Of a stretch of DNA of 64,000 bases, positions 17,108 through 26,478 are shown piece after piece. The stretch comes from Roseobacter sp. (GTDB taxonomy: Bacteria; Pseudomonadota; Alphaproteobacteria; Rhodobacterales; Rhodobacteraceae): the NCBI GenBank assembly GCA_015665415.1, contig JADFAE010000005.1, forward strand, positions 310,001 to 374,000, written 5' to 3'. The notes below the pieces were generated by a model. It searched no databases. It had not been told where the DNA came from and was given only the letters and a program-made list of their open reading frames with translations. Every line of letters begins with the position of its first letter. The stretch's first letter is position 1. Position numbers and translations under genes: made by a program.

Positions 17108-17713
17108 TTAGTCGACCAAGTCGCCGCCAACAGTATCGTCATGACCACTTGAACTTATCGTGACCCCTTCAAAATAAACCAAGGGTGCAAAACGTGGCCG
17201 GGTGAAGACAAAGTTGTCGAGCTCCATTGCAGGCAGGCCAATATTGAAAGCCGGTTCCATTTCGTTGCGGGTTTCCACCAGGATGACGCGTTCCTGGTCC
17301 GGCATGGTGGGCAGGTTATCTTCGACTTCGCTGATGGTGGCATCTGTCCAGACATCCAATGCGGTGCCGCGGACCTTGGACCAGTCGAGGTAATACCGAT
17401 CATCGTCTTCATCCCAGCGTACCACGGAAACGCGCAGGGAGAGGCTGGAGTTCGAACGGACCAGTAATTTGTTCATCTCAAGCATGCTGTCGATATAGGT
17501 CTCGTTCAGCTCTGCGGTTTCCCGGGAAATCAGATCCGAGATCGTGTAGGCGGCCTTGAGATTGACCGTTTGCTGCCGGAAGGCGTCAAAATAGGTGTAG
17601 ATTGCCGCAAAGAGCCACAACAACAACGGTGCCAGGATCACGAATTCGACGGTCAGCGCGCCTTCGGCGTTGCGCCGAAACCTACGCAGCTGGAGGATCA
17701 ATGTGTTCAACAT
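17108..17713 (-). CDS. TadE/TadG-like pseudopilin-family protein
   Basis: A 201-residue protein with the TadE-like N-terminus: short basic leader LRRFRRNAEGALTVEFVIL, then one transmembrane segment LAPLLLWLFAAIYTYFDAF. The EG-A/TVEF pattern resembles the prepilin-peptidase-type sites seen in TadE and TadF. The rest is an extracytoplasmic, acidic domain. It is third in a minus-strand set (TadG-like, TadE, this gene) with only 3 bp to the preceding gene. No Tad ATPase, secretin or flp pilin is in the window, so the secretion apparatus must be encoded elsewhere. Confidence 0.75.
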   Translation of the reverse strand: MLNTLILQLRRFRRNAEGALTVEFVILAPLLLWLFAAIYTYFDAFRQQTVNLKAAYTISDLISRETAELNETYIDSMLEMNKLLVRSNSSLSLRVSVVRWDEDDDRYYLDWSKVRGTALDVWTDATISEVEDNLPTMPDQERVILVETRNEMEPAFNIGLPAMELDNFVFTRPRFAPLVYFEGVTISSSGHDDTVGGDLVD

Positions 17714-17716
17714 GGC

Positions 17717-18262
17717 TTATCTCGGCTCCTGAACAAAGGCGGATGTGGCCACCAAGCTCACCAGGCCAAAATCATCAGCATCGGCCAGGTCTTCTCCCAA
17801 ACCCCAATTGGAGAATATGGGCTCAAACCGCATGCAAGCCCGGATCAGCATCAACTCGTTGGAATCGCCATTCTGGTTGAACCCGCGCGGAGAATTGATC
17901 TCTTCGGGGTCGCTGATGCAGTCAGGTTCCGGGTCAACCGTGGTCCATGCAAAGGGGTCCAATTGGATCATCTCGAGCCGCAAGGATGTGTCGCAGTTCT
18001 TGATCATCCCGGACAGATCGCAGATGAGGTCGCGCATGGTGTCGTGGTCATCCACGGCCCCGGTGTTCAGCCTGATCTCTCGCACCGCGATATCCAACGC
18101 GCGTTCCAGTTGCGAATGGCGCAGATTGACCAGGCCCAGCTCAACCGTTGAAATCAGAATGGCGAAATACAGCGGGATCAGCAGCACGAATTCGATGGTG
18201 ACGGTGGCCTCGCTGTCGCGTCGAAAACGCCGCAGAGTGCGAGACAGGGCTGAGCGTATCAT
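17717..18262 (-). CDS. TadE family protein
   Basis: A 181-residue protein. The N-terminus is the TadE signature: LRRFRRDSEATVTIEFVLLIPLYFAILISTVELGLV, a basic leader followed by E-ATVTIEF and a single transmembrane helix (about 22-44). The periplasmic part includes RHSQLERALDIAVREIRLNTG and two Cys pairs that may form disulfides. Its ATG overlaps the TadG-like stop by four bases, indicating translational coupling. It is expected to act in the envelope with the other two proteins in adhesion or pilus assembly. Confidence 0.82.
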   Translation of the reverse strand: MIRSALSRTLRRFRRDSEATVTIEFVLLIPLYFAILISTVELGLVNLRHSQLERALDIAVREIRLNTGAVDDHDTMRDLICDLSGMIKNCDTSLRLEMIQLDPFAWTTVDPEPDCISDPEEINSPRGFNQNGDSNELMLIRACMRFEPIFSNWGLGEDLADADDFGLVSLVATSAFVQEPR

Positions 18263-19881
18263 TGGGTCAGCCTCAGCTGGCGAATAGAGGTCGCGATTGA
18301 GTTGAAGGCATCCGAGATTTCCAACCCATCCACATCATAATAATGCGAGGCGGTGCTGGCACAGTCCTTCAAGACCGCCTGTCCATCGCTGGGGGCTTCA
18401 AAGCCAATGGTATAGACGACGATGCCCTGGGCCTTGGCCGCGGCGCAGATATCCGCAGTGCGAGAGTTCTTCTCTGTGTTTCCGAGGTAATCGTAGAGAT
18501 TGTAGTACCAGCTGTACTTGGCCGTACTTCTGCTCATCCAATCCCGGTAGACCTTGCTGTACAACCACTTTATGGACATGAAGGAAAAGAGGCTTGGGAA
18601 ACTCAGGCGGTCCGCATCATCTCCACCAGCGGGCGTGTAATACCAGCCATTGCTATAGTGTCCGCTGTGATCATAGTGGCGGTAGTAGTAGCCGCTGTCC
18701 GGATCGAGTGTTGAATACTGATCGGTGTCGGCATCATACCAGACATCTGAGTTACCAGAGCGATATTCGTCCTCAATGAAATACTGGGATGTATTTTGAC
18801 CATCGGTCATTAGCACAATGATCTTGAGCGTATCGGTGTCATTGTATTCCGCTGGCCGGGCCGCAAAATCAATGGGAATCACAGAATCCCCACCGGATGT
18901 CAGTGCACTGATTGCAGGACGTGCCGAAGGATCAAGTAATGCAGTACCCCATTTCATGCCGATGTCGATTGATGTATTGCCCCAAGCGCTCAGGTTCTCA
19001 ATGAAATTCTTTAGTTCGGTTTCATCTTTCTGAAAGGCCAGGATTTCACGGCTGTCGAGATTGTCACAGATTTCATAAGGGATTGGAGAGCCGGTACCGC
19101 GGCTCTCACTCGTATACCATGGACCAAAGTGCATGGTACGATCATAGATCGTTGTTGTCGGCATGGTCGTGGTTTGAAAATCGCTGGCCTCAAAGTTGAT
19201 GCAATTGGCAAAGTCGTTTTCGCCAACGGTGGTATACTGGGCAAACAGCTCATCTGGGACAGAGACCTGGGTGGCATAAGGCACGATCGAGACAGACATT
19301 TTCCCATCGGTGGTATTGGCCACCATGGTTTCGATGAATTCTTTGGCGGCCACTTTCAAATTGGATAGGCGACTGTTTGAATTCATCGATCCCGACACAT
19401 CCAGCACCAGCGAGATTTCGAGCCCGTCGATGCTCTCTTCAGCGGTGGAGGCGGCATAGATCGGCATGTCGCTGCCATTGGAGAATTTCAGCAGATGCGC
19501 CTCAAAGGTGGCTTCAACGCTGGCTTCAACTCGTTTGTAGCCCAGGCGTTCCTCCGGGATGACGTTATCCGCTGAATAATACTCAGCCAAGCCGGCCTTG
19601 GTCAGATAGTCCTGCACTACAATTTTGGCATCCTGCGTCTGGTCGAGATCCGCCGCTGCCAGAACGGCACGATCGAGGGTGCTTTGCAGAAGTGTCCGAT
19701 CCCGCTCCATGCGCATGAAGTCGACGCCGATGCCGCCAATCCCCAGCATCATCAGGAAAAAGGCGATTGTCGGGTAGGTCATGGTCCCGGCCTCATCACG
19801 CCTGAATGCGCGCAGGTGTCCGATGCCTTTTTGCAGGACATGGGCGGGCAGGGCGGTGGCGGTATTGGAGCGCAGGATCAT
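18259..19881 (-). CDS. TadG-like protein with von Willebrand factor A domain and Tyr-rich insert
   Basis: A 540-residue membrane-anchored protein. The N-terminus has FRRDEAGTMTYPTIAFFLMMLGIGGIGVD, a Flp/TadG-type anchor (about 27-53). A VWA domain follows with MIDAS motif LVLDVSGSM (DxSxS at 161-165) and LMTDGQN as the distal Asp strand. After this comes an unusual aromatic-rich insert (about 360-470: repeated YYY, WYY, YSWYY) before the closing strand GIVVYTIGFEAP. I prefer ATG 19881 to the TTG at 19905, with AAGAGG upstream. It is probably surface-associated and adhesive. Confidence 0.85.
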   Translation of the reverse strand: MILRSNTATALPAHVLQKGIGHLRAFRRDEAGTMTYPTIAFFLMMLGIGGIGVDFMRMERDRTLLQSTLDRAVLAAADLDQTQDAKIVVQDYLTKAGLAEYYSADNVIPEERLGYKRVEASVEATFEAHLLKFSNGSDMPIYAASTAEESIDGLEISLVLDVSGSMNSNSRLSNLKVAAKEFIETMVANTTDGKMSVSIVPYATQVSVPDELFAQYTTVGENDFANCINFEASDFQTTTMPTTTIYDRTMHFGPWYTSESRGTGSPIPYEICDNLDSREILAFQKDETELKNFIENLSAWGNTSIDIGMKWGTALLDPSARPAISALTSGGDSVIPIDFAARPAEYNDTDTLKIIVLMTDGQNTSQYFIEDEYRSGNSDVWYDADTDQYSTLDPDSGYYYRHYDHSGHYSNGWYYTPAGGDDADRLSFPSLFSFMSIKWLYSKVYRDWMSRSTAKYSWYYNLYDYLGNTEKNSRTADICAAAKAQGIVVYTIGFEAPSDGQAVLKDCASTASHYYDVDGLEISDAFNSIATSIRQLRLTQ

Positions 19882-20227
19882 TGACAACAAGCCTCTTGGC
19901 CCCAAGACGAAAGGGCAAAAAAGTGGAACGTGTTTAGGTCTTGTTCATAATTGGTTGGGGAAGATGGCGGAAATTGGGCGCTCTTGGGCCTATTTGGTTA
20001 CAATTTCCTTAAACTTCGGGGCAATTTCGGCCCGACAGCAGCACTGTTCACGCTTTTTCAACAACCTGCGAGAACCGGTCAGCTTTGGAGATTCGGAAAT
20101 GGTATGCAGTTGCATTCGGAAAAATCTTGGGAAGGGAATGGTCAAAAAGGTCGCACTCTTTAAACTTCCGTGCATAGAGTTGCCTTAACGATAAGAATCA
20201 GTCGTTGCAGCCTACGGAGAACCGCCA
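19882..20227. promoter_or_regulatory. Divergent promoter region between the TadG-like gene and gdh
   Basis: 346 bp between divergent genes, fairly A+T-rich. At 19998-20012 TTAC-N7-TTAA is one mismatch from the CtrA consensus TTAA-N7-TTAA, about 120 bp upstream of the TadG-like start; CtrA controls pili and motility in related bacteria. Near 20190 the leader CCTACGGAGAACC gives gdh its ribosome-binding site. No small gene is evident. Confidence 0.4.
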
Positions 20228-21658
20228 ATGAGCAGCCCGCAAGAACCCAGTTTCCGCGAAAGCGTTGATCTCATGTTCAACAGAGCCGTGGCTCTGATGG
20301 ATCTGCCGCCTGGGTTGGAAGAGAAAATCCGCGTCTGCAATGCGACCTATACCGTGCGTTTTGGTGTGCGCCTGCGTGGCGAGATTCAGACTTTCACCGG
20401 GTATCGCTCGGTGCATTCCGAACATATGGAGCCGGTCAAGGGCGGGATCCGCTACGCCATCAACGTGCATCAGGATGAGGTCGAAGCCCTGGCCGCGCTG
20501 ATGACCTATAAATGTGCTTTGGTGGAGGCGCCCTTTGGGGGCTCCAAAGGCGGGCTGTGTATCGATCCACGCAAATATGAAGAACATGAGCTGGAGCTGA
20601 TCACCCGCCGCTTTGCCTATGAGCTGGCCAAGCGCGATCTGATCAATCCCAGCCAGAACGTGCCCGCGCCTGATATGGGCACTGGCGAGCGCGAGATGGC
20701 CTGGATTGCCGATCAATACCAGCGCATGAACACCACCGATATCAACGGCCGCGCCTGTGTCACCGGCAAGCCGCTGAATGCCGGAGGTATTGCTGGACGG
20801 GTCGAAGCCACAGGGCGCGGCGTGCAATACGCGCTGCGCGAGTTCTTCCGCCACCCGGCGGATGTTGCCAAAGCCGGTCTCGAGGGGAAACTCAAAGGCA
20901 AGCGCGTGATCGTGCAGGGGCTTGGCAATGTGGGGTATCATGCTGCCAAATTCCTCAGCCAGGAAGATGGCTCGCGGATCACCGGTATCATCGAGCGGGA
21001 TGGTGCGCTGTATCATGCCGAAGGGCTGGACGTGGAGGCGGTGCGCAACTGGATCGTCAAACACGGTGGCATTGCCGGCTACCCCGATGCGCAGCTGATG
21101 GAAGATGGCGCGGCGCTGCTGGAACAGGAGTGCGACATTCTGATCCCGGCGGCCTTGGAAGGTGTGATCAATCTCACCAATGCAGACCGGGTCAAGGCTC
21201 CGCTGATCATCGAGGCCGCCAACGGTCCTGTGACCGCGGGCGCGGATGAGATCCTGCGCAACAAGGGCACGGTGATCATTCCTGATATGTATGCCAACGC
21301 CGGTGGTGTGACGGTGTCCTACTTTGAGTGGGTCAAGAACCTGAGCCATATCCGCTTTGGGCGCATGCAGCGTCGCCAGGAAGAGGCGCGTCACCAGCTG
21401 GTGGTGGATGAGCTGGAAAACCTCTCTGACAGCATGGGCAAGACTTGGTCGCTGGATGCCGAGTTCAAGGAAAAATATCTGCGCGGTGCGGATGAGCTGG
21501 AGCTGGTACGCTCTGGTCTCGATGACACCATGCGGATTGCCTATCAGTCGATGCGCGAAGTCTGGCACAGCCGCGACGACGTGACCGACCTGCGCACGGC
21601 AGCCTATCTGGTCTCGATCGAAAAGGTCGCCGCCAGCTATCGTGCCAAAGGCCTGTAA
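20228..21658 (+). CDS. gdhA: Glutamate dehydrogenase (Glu/Leu/Phe/Val dehydrogenase family)
   Basis: A 476-residue hexameric-type enzyme that interconverts glutamate and 2-oxoglutarate plus ammonia. Substrate-binding motifs PVKGGIRYA (69-77) and APFGGSKGGL with catalytic Lys107, then VPAPDMGTGEREMAWI, are intact. The nucleotide-binding motif VIVQGLGNVGYHAA uses GLGNVG. The C-terminal hinge NAGGVTVSYFEWVKN is typical. A perfect hairpin terminator follows. The position directly before soxBDAG suggests that amine nitrogen released downstream feeds glutamate metabolism, though each unit seems to have its own promoter. Confidence 0.93.
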   Translation: MSSPQEPSFRESVDLMFNRAVALMDLPPGLEEKIRVCNATYTVRFGVRLRGEIQTFTGYRSVHSEHMEPVKGGIRYAINVHQDEVEALAALMTYKCALVEAPFGGSKGGLCIDPRKYEEHELELITRRFAYELAKRDLINPSQNVPAPDMGTGEREMAWIADQYQRMNTTDINGRACVTGKPLNAGGIAGRVEATGRGVQYALREFFRHPADVAKAGLEGKLKGKRVIVQGLGNVGYHAAKFLSQEDGSRITGIIERDGALYHAEGLDVEAVRNWIVKHGGIAGYPDAQLMEDGAALLEQECDILIPAALEGVINLTNADRVKAPLIIEAANGPVTAGADEILRNKGTVIIPDMYANAGGVTVSYFEWVKNLSHIRFGRMQRRQEEARHQLVVDELENLSDSMGKTWSLDAEFKEKYLRGADELELVRSGLDDTMRIAYQSMREVWHSRDDVTDLRTAAYLVSIEKVAASYRAKGL

Positions 21659-21683
21659 AAGGCGACAGGTATGGATTTCTACG

Positions 21684-21713
21684 AAATGTGGCGGGCTATT
21701 GCCCGCCACATTT
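21684..21713 (+). terminator. Rho-independent terminator after gdhA
   Basis: A perfect 13-bp stem, AAATGTGGCGGGC and its complement GCCCGCCACATTT, closes a TATT loop and is followed by TGTTTGTG. It starts 26 bases after the stop codon. Confidence 0.88.
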
Positions 21714-21943
21714 TGTTTGTGTGCAAGAAAGGACATCAGGAACATCGCGAGGCAAGCGGATCTGATATTCTTAGCGCTGGACAGATGTGTCTATTTCCTG
21801 TTGAACTCCCGGCAGAAGCTTGCCGGTTGTGGGATTCTTTGTGGTCGGGGCTAGGCGGTTGCCTTGTGAAGGGCTAGCAATATCAGCAGTTCGAACTCTG
21901 GCGGCAGACCAGGGTGGAGCCATAGGCGAAGGGGAGGGGTGTT

Positions 21944-23197
21944 ATGCGATTTTCTGGATGGCGGGTGCTCAAGGAAGGGCTGACCGGCAACAAGGGGTGG
22001 GCCCCGCATTGGCGCAACCCGGAGCCCAAGCGTGAATATGACGCAGTGATTATCGGTGGCGGCGGTCACGGGCTGGCGACAGCCTATTATCTGGCTGCTG
22101 AACACGGGCTGACCAATATTGCGGTGCTGGAAAAAGGCTATCTGGGTGGTGGCAATGTCGGGCGTAACACCACCATCGTGCGGGCCAATTATTACCTGCC
22201 GGGCAATTCCGAATTCTATTCGCATTCGCTGCGTCTTTGGGAGGGGCTGGAGCAGGAGCTGAACTACAACGCGATGATGTCGCAGCGTGGCATCCTCAAC
22301 CTCTATCACAATGACGGGCAGCGCGATGCGGCGGTGCGTCGCGGCAATTCTATTGTCAATCAGGGGGATGACGCCGAATTGCTGGATCGCGAAGGCGTGC
22401 GCAAACTGGCGCCCTTCCTGAATTTCGACAACAATCGCTTTCCGATCCAGGGCGCCTTGATGCAGCGGCGCGCAGGCACAGCGCGCCATGATGCGGTGGC
22501 CTGGGGCTATGCCCGTGGTGCCGATATGCGCGGTGTGGATCTGATCCAGAACTGCGAAGTGACCGGCATTGATGTGGAAAACGGCAAGGTGACCGGGGTG
22601 CAGACCGCGCGCGGCCCGATCAAGGCCAAGAAGGTGGCACTGGCAGCGGCGGGCCGCAGTGGTCAGGTGGCGGCCATGGCCGGGCTGACCCTGCCCATCG
22701 AAAGCCATGTGCTGCAGGCCTTTGTGACCGAGGGAATCAAGCCGCTGATCGATCACGTGATCACCTTTGCGGAGGGGCATCTTTATATCAGCCAGTCCGA
22801 CAAGGGGGGATTGGTCTTTGGCAGCTATCTGGATTTCTATGCCTCTTATGCCGCGCGCGGCAATCTGCCGATGGTGGAACACACCATGGAGACCTGTGTG
22901 GCCATGGTTCCAAGCATTAGCAAGTCCAGGTTGCTGCGCAGTTGGGGCGGGATCATGGATATGACGCCGGACGGCTCTCCGATTATCGACCACTCTCCGA
23001 TCGAGGGGCTCTATCTCAATTGTGGCTGGTGTTACGGCGGCTTCAAGGCAACGCCCGGAGCAGGCAGTGTCTTTGCCCATCTTATTGCCACCGACCGCCC
23101 TCATGGGGCCGCAACCAAGTTCAAGCTGGATCGGTTCCGCTCTGGCTACGGGCTGATGGATGAGGAGGGGACCGGTGCGCAACATAACCTGCACTAG
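21944..23197 (+). CDS. soxB: Sarcosine oxidase beta subunit, SoxB
   Basis: A 417-residue flavin oxidoreductase subunit of heterotetrameric sarcosine oxidase, which demethylates sarcosine to glycine with tetrahydrofolate as one-carbon acceptor. The FAD-binding Rossmann motif AVIIGGGGHGLATAYYL is at residues 34-50. RRAGTARHDAVAWGYARGA contains His182, the likely counterpart of the His that covalently binds FMN in characterised SoxB. The C-terminus CGWCYGGFKATPGAG is characteristic. It heads the order soxB-soxD-soxA-soxG, the standard operon, and a dispersed repeat separates it from soxD. Confidence 0.95.
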   Translation: MRFSGWRVLKEGLTGNKGWAPHWRNPEPKREYDAVIIGGGGHGLATAYYLAAEHGLTNIAVLEKGYLGGGNVGRNTTIVRANYYLPGNSEFYSHSLRLWEGLEQELNYNAMMSQRGILNLYHNDGQRDAAVRRGNSIVNQGDDAELLDREGVRKLAPFLNFDNNRFPIQGALMQRRAGTARHDAVAWGYARGADMRGVDLIQNCEVTGIDVENGKVTGVQTARGPIKAKKVALAAAGRSGQVAAMAGLTLPIESHVLQAFVTEGIKPLIDHVITFAEGHLYISQSDKGGLVFGSYLDFYASYAARGNLPMVEHTMETCVAMVPSISKSRLLRSWGGIMDMTPDGSPIIDHSPIEGLYLNCGWCYGGFKATPGAGSVFAHLIATDRPHGAATKFKLDRFRSGYGLMDEEGTGAQHNLH

Positions 23198-23216
23198 GCC
23201 TTTGGTGCCAATTCTG

Positions 23217-23256
23217 GGAGCCTCCGGCGGAGGTATTTGGAGCAAAATGAAAAGGG
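23217..23256 (-). repeat. Dispersed intergenic repeat, copy C, inside the sox operon
   Basis: Read on the minus strand this stretch gives CCCTTTTCATTTTGC, CCAAATACCTCC and GCCGGAGGC, matching the copies at 9719 and 43021. Its core CCTCCGGCGGAGG is a perfect palindrome. It fills the soxB-soxD gap and ends just where the soxD ribosome-binding site begins (AGGGAG). Confidence 0.6.
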
Positions 23257-23266
23257 AGCCTTGGCA

Positions 23267-23536
23267 ATGAGGATCACCTGTCCGCTCTGCGGGGAAAGAG
23301 ATCGCCGCGAATTCTATTACAAGGGGGCAGCGTTGGTGCGGCCGGCGGAAGAGGCCGATCTCGCGCAATGGGATGCCTATGTGAACCTGCGGGATAACCC
23401 GGCGGGGCCTTTGGCAGAGCTTTGGTATCATGAGATGGGCTGCGGCAGTTGGCTGACTGTGACGCGCAATACCGCAAGCCATGAGATTTTGCATGTGGAG
23501 CTGGCCTCTGGGTCTGGATTGGGGGGCACGCCATGA
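23267..23536 (+). CDS. soxD: Sarcosine oxidase delta subunit, SoxD
   Basis: An 89-residue zinc-binding subunit. The N-terminal CPLCGERDRREFYYKG gives two zinc ligands; GCGSWLTVTRNTASHEI gives the Cys and probably the His of the other pair. The start at 23267 has AGGGAG upstream and begins exactly at the conserved MRITCPLCG; a longer frame opening at 23237 adds residues encoded by the intergenic repeat and is less likely. Its stop overlaps the soxA start by four bases. Confidence 0.93.
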   Translation: MRITCPLCGERDRREFYYKGAALVRPAEEADLAQWDAYVNLRDNPAGPLAELWYHEMGCGSWLTVTRNTASHEILHVELASGSGLGGTP

Positions 23537-26478
23537 GGATTGCAGGCAAGGGGCTCACGGCGGGGGCCAAAACGGTCAGTTTTTCCTTCAACGGGCGGCA
23601 GTTGATGGGGCTGGAGGGCGACACGCTGGCCTCAGCGCTGCTGGCCAATGACATTCATCTGGTCGGGCGTTCATTCAAGTATCACCGCCCGCGCGGTGTG
23701 CTGACGGCGGGCAGCGAAGAGCCCAACGCGCTGGTCACTCTGGGCAGTGGGGCGCTGCAGGATCCAAATGTACGTGCCACCACGCAGGAGCTGTTTGACG
23801 GCTTGCAGGCGCGCAGCCAGAATTGCTGGCCCTCGGTTGAGCATGATGTCATGGCGGTCAACAATCTGGCAGCACCGTTTTTTGGTGCCGGGTTTTATTA
23901 CAAGACTTTCATGTGGCCTGCGGCGATGTGGGAAAAACTCTATGAGCCGATGATCCGCCGGGCGGCGGGTCTGGGGGCGTTGTCCGGTGAGGCCGATACG
24001 GATCTTTACGAGAAGGCCTATGCCTTTTGTGATGTGCTGGTGGTTGGGTCCGGCCCTGCGGGGCTGATGGCGGCGCTCACGGCGGGCCGGGCCGGGGCAG
24101 ATGTGCTGCTTTTGGAAGAAGACAGCCGGATGGGCGGGCGTCTGCTGGTCGAGCAGGAAGAGATCGATGGCATGCCGGCCCTGGATTGGGTCGATGCGGC
24201 CCTGTCTGAGCTCGAGGCCATGGAGAACGTGCGCCTGATGTGTCGCACTTCGGTCAGTGGTGCCTATGATCAGGGCACCTATGGGGCGCTTGAGCGGGTT
24301 GGGCATCATGAGCTGCGGCAGCATTCGCTGAAAGGCAGCCACCGTCCGCGTGAATGTTTCTGGCGCATTGCCGCCAAACATTGCGTGCTGGCGGCCGGAG
24401 CCATTGAACGCCCCATCGGCTTTCGCAACAATGATCGCCCCGGTGTGATGATGGCCGGCGCAGTGCGGGCCTATCTCAACCGCTGGGGCGTTGCCCCAGG
24501 TGAGCGGGTGACGCTTTTTACCAACAATGACGACGCCCATCGTACCGCCCGTGATCTGGTTGAGGCAGGCGTGCATCTGGCGGCGGTGATCGACAGCCGC
24601 CATGATGCGCCCGACAGTGATCTCTATACGGTGATCAAGGGCGCACAGGTCTGTGACACTGGGGGTGGCAAGCGGCTGGAGAGCATCACGGTGCGCTCTG
24701 TGCGCGGCGAGGAAAAGATCCAGACGGATTGTCTGGTGATGTCGGGGGGCTGGAACCCTTCGGTGCATCTCACTTGTCATCTGAATGCGCGCCCCAGCTG
24801 GCGGCGCGATCTGCTGGCATTCGTGCCGACGCCAGAGGCGGTGCCGGGCATGCGGGCGGTCGGCGCTTGCAATGGCAGTTTTTCCACCCAGGGCGCGCTG
24901 CAAGAGGGGGCTGCGGCGGCCAGTGCCATTCTGCAGGAGCTGGAGCTTCAGGCCAAAGACTGTGCACTGCCGGTGGCGGATGACAGCCCCTATCGTATCG
25001 CGCCGCTTTGGGCGGTGCCCGGCAAGGGACGCGCCTGGCTTGATTTCCAGAACGACGTCACCGTCAAGGATGTGACCCAGGCGGCAACAGAGAATTTTCG
25101 CTCTGTCGAGCATATGAAACGCTATACCACCCAAGGCATGGCCACGGATCAGGGCAAGAACTCCAATGTGGCAGCGCTGGCGGTGCTGGCGGATGTGACT
25201 GGGCGTTCGATCCCCGAGACCGGCACAACCACCTTTCGCCCGCCCTTTGTGCCGGTTGCGCTTGGGGCGCTGGGGGCAGGGGCTGCAGATCAGGGCTTTA
25301 AGCCGCAGCGCTATCTGACCTCACATGCGGCAGCAGAGGAGCGCGGGGCCAGCCAGCTGGAGGTGGGCCTGTGGTATCGCGCCGCCTATTTCCCCAAACC
25401 GGGGGAGAGTAATTGGCGTCAGTCCTGCGACCGTGAAGTGATCTATGTGCGCAATGCGGTCGGGGTTTGTGATGTCTCCACGCTGGGCAAGATCGACATC
25501 CAGGGGCCGGATGCGGCGAAACTGCTGGACTTTGTCTATACCAATACCTTTAGCACGCTAAAGCTGGGACGCGTGCGCTATGGTCTGATGCTGCGCGAAG
25601 ACGGTTTTGTCATGGATGACGGCACCTGTGCGCGGCTGGGCGACAGCCATTACGTGATGACCACCACCACCGCAGCGGCGGGAGAGGTCATGGCGCATCT
25701 CGAATTTGTCGCCCAGGCGCTGCACCCTGAATGGGATGTGCGCTTTACCTCGGTGACAGAGCAGTGGGCGCAGTTTGCCGTCGCCGGGCCAAAATCGCGC
25801 GAGCTGCTGAACGGGCTATTGGATGCACCAATCGAGGGTGACGCCTGGCCGTTCATGGCCTGTGGCGCGGTTTCAGTGATGGGGGTCGAGGGGCGGTTGT
25901 TCCGGATCTCCTTCTCTGGGGAGGAGGCCTATGAGCTGGCGCTGCCTGCCAGCTATGGCGACAGCCTGTTTCGCACCCTGCTGTCGCGCGCCGAAGCTCT
26001 GGGCGGCGGGGCCTACGGGATGGAGGCGCTGAATGTTTTGCGGATCGAGAAGGGCTTTATCACCCATGCAGAGATCAATGGCACAGTGAACGCCCATGAT
26101 CTGGGCATGAAGGGGATGCTCTCCAAGAAGAAAGCCTTTGTGGGGCAGGCCATGGCGCATCGTCCCGGTCTGGTGGATGAGGACCGTCAGCAGATGGTAG
26201 GGCTGAAACCCATCGGCGCGGTCAAGGAGCTGAGCGCAGGCGCGCATCTGTTCAATCCCGAAGACCCGGTGGAGCGGATCCATGATCAGGGCTATGTCAC
26301 CTCGGTCGGCTTTTCGCCTCTGATGGGGCATATGATTGGTCTTGGGTTCTTGAAACGTGGCTTGACGCGTATCGGCGACGAGGTTCGTCTGGTGGATCAC
26401 ATGCGGGGGATCGATACCCTGTGCGAGGTGGTTGAACCGGTGTTTTATGATCCAGAAGGGGAGAAGCTCCGTGGCTGA
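23533..26478 (+). CDS. soxA: Sarcosine oxidase alpha subunit, SoxA
   Basis: A 981-residue subunit. Residues about 10-100 form the N-terminal 2Fe-2S-like fold without cluster cysteines (GDTLASALLANDIHLVGRSFKYHRPRG). An NAD/FAD-type domain follows with DVLVVGSGPAGLMAALTAGR (about 170-190). From about residue 600 there is a T-protein (GcvT-like) domain that binds tetrahydrofolate and takes up the methyl carbon, including VGVCDVSTLGKIDIQGPDA and EALNVLRIEKGFITHAEING. Length is typical of the family. ATGA overlap with soxD and an overlap with soxG show tight coupling. Confidence 0.95.
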   Translation: MRIAGKGLTAGAKTVSFSFNGRQLMGLEGDTLASALLANDIHLVGRSFKYHRPRGVLTAGSEEPNALVTLGSGALQDPNVRATTQELFDGLQARSQNCWPSVEHDVMAVNNLAAPFFGAGFYYKTFMWPAAMWEKLYEPMIRRAAGLGALSGEADTDLYEKAYAFCDVLVVGSGPAGLMAALTAGRAGADVLLLEEDSRMGGRLLVEQEEIDGMPALDWVDAALSELEAMENVRLMCRTSVSGAYDQGTYGALERVGHHELRQHSLKGSHRPRECFWRIAAKHCVLAAGAIERPIGFRNNDRPGVMMAGAVRAYLNRWGVAPGERVTLFTNNDDAHRTARDLVEAGVHLAAVIDSRHDAPDSDLYTVIKGAQVCDTGGGKRLESITVRSVRGEEKIQTDCLVMSGGWNPSVHLTCHLNARPSWRRDLLAFVPTPEAVPGMRAVGACNGSFSTQGALQEGAAAASAILQELELQAKDCALPVADDSPYRIAPLWAVPGKGRAWLDFQNDVTVKDVTQAATENFRSVEHMKRYTTQGMATDQGKNSNVAALAVLADVTGRSIPETGTTTFRPPFVPVALGALGAGAADQGFKPQRYLTSHAAAEERGASQLEVGLWYRAAYFPKPGESNWRQSCDREVIYVRNAVGVCDVSTLGKIDIQGPDAAKLLDFVYTNTFSTLKLGRVRYGLMLREDGFVMDDGTCARLGDSHYVMTTTTAAAGEVMAHLEFVAQALHPEWDVRFTSVTEQWAQFAVAGPKSRELLNGLLDAPIEGDAWPFMACGAVSVMGVEGRLFRISFSGEEAYELALPASYGDSLFRTLLSRAEALGGGAYGMEALNVLRIEKGFITHAEINGTVNAHDLGMKGMLSKKKAFVGQAMAHRPGLVDEDRQQMVGLKPIGAVKELSAGAHLFNPEDPVERIHDQGYVTSVGFSPLMGHMIGLGFLKRGLTRIGDEVRLVDHMRGIDTLCEVVEPVFYDPEGEKLRG

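Noticed and set aside
21851-23494. A 547-codon minus-strand frame over soxB
   Set aside because: Antisense shadow of soxB, without domain patterns. The similar long frames antisense to gdhA (20198-21745) and pepF (53209-54951) were dismissed for the same reason.
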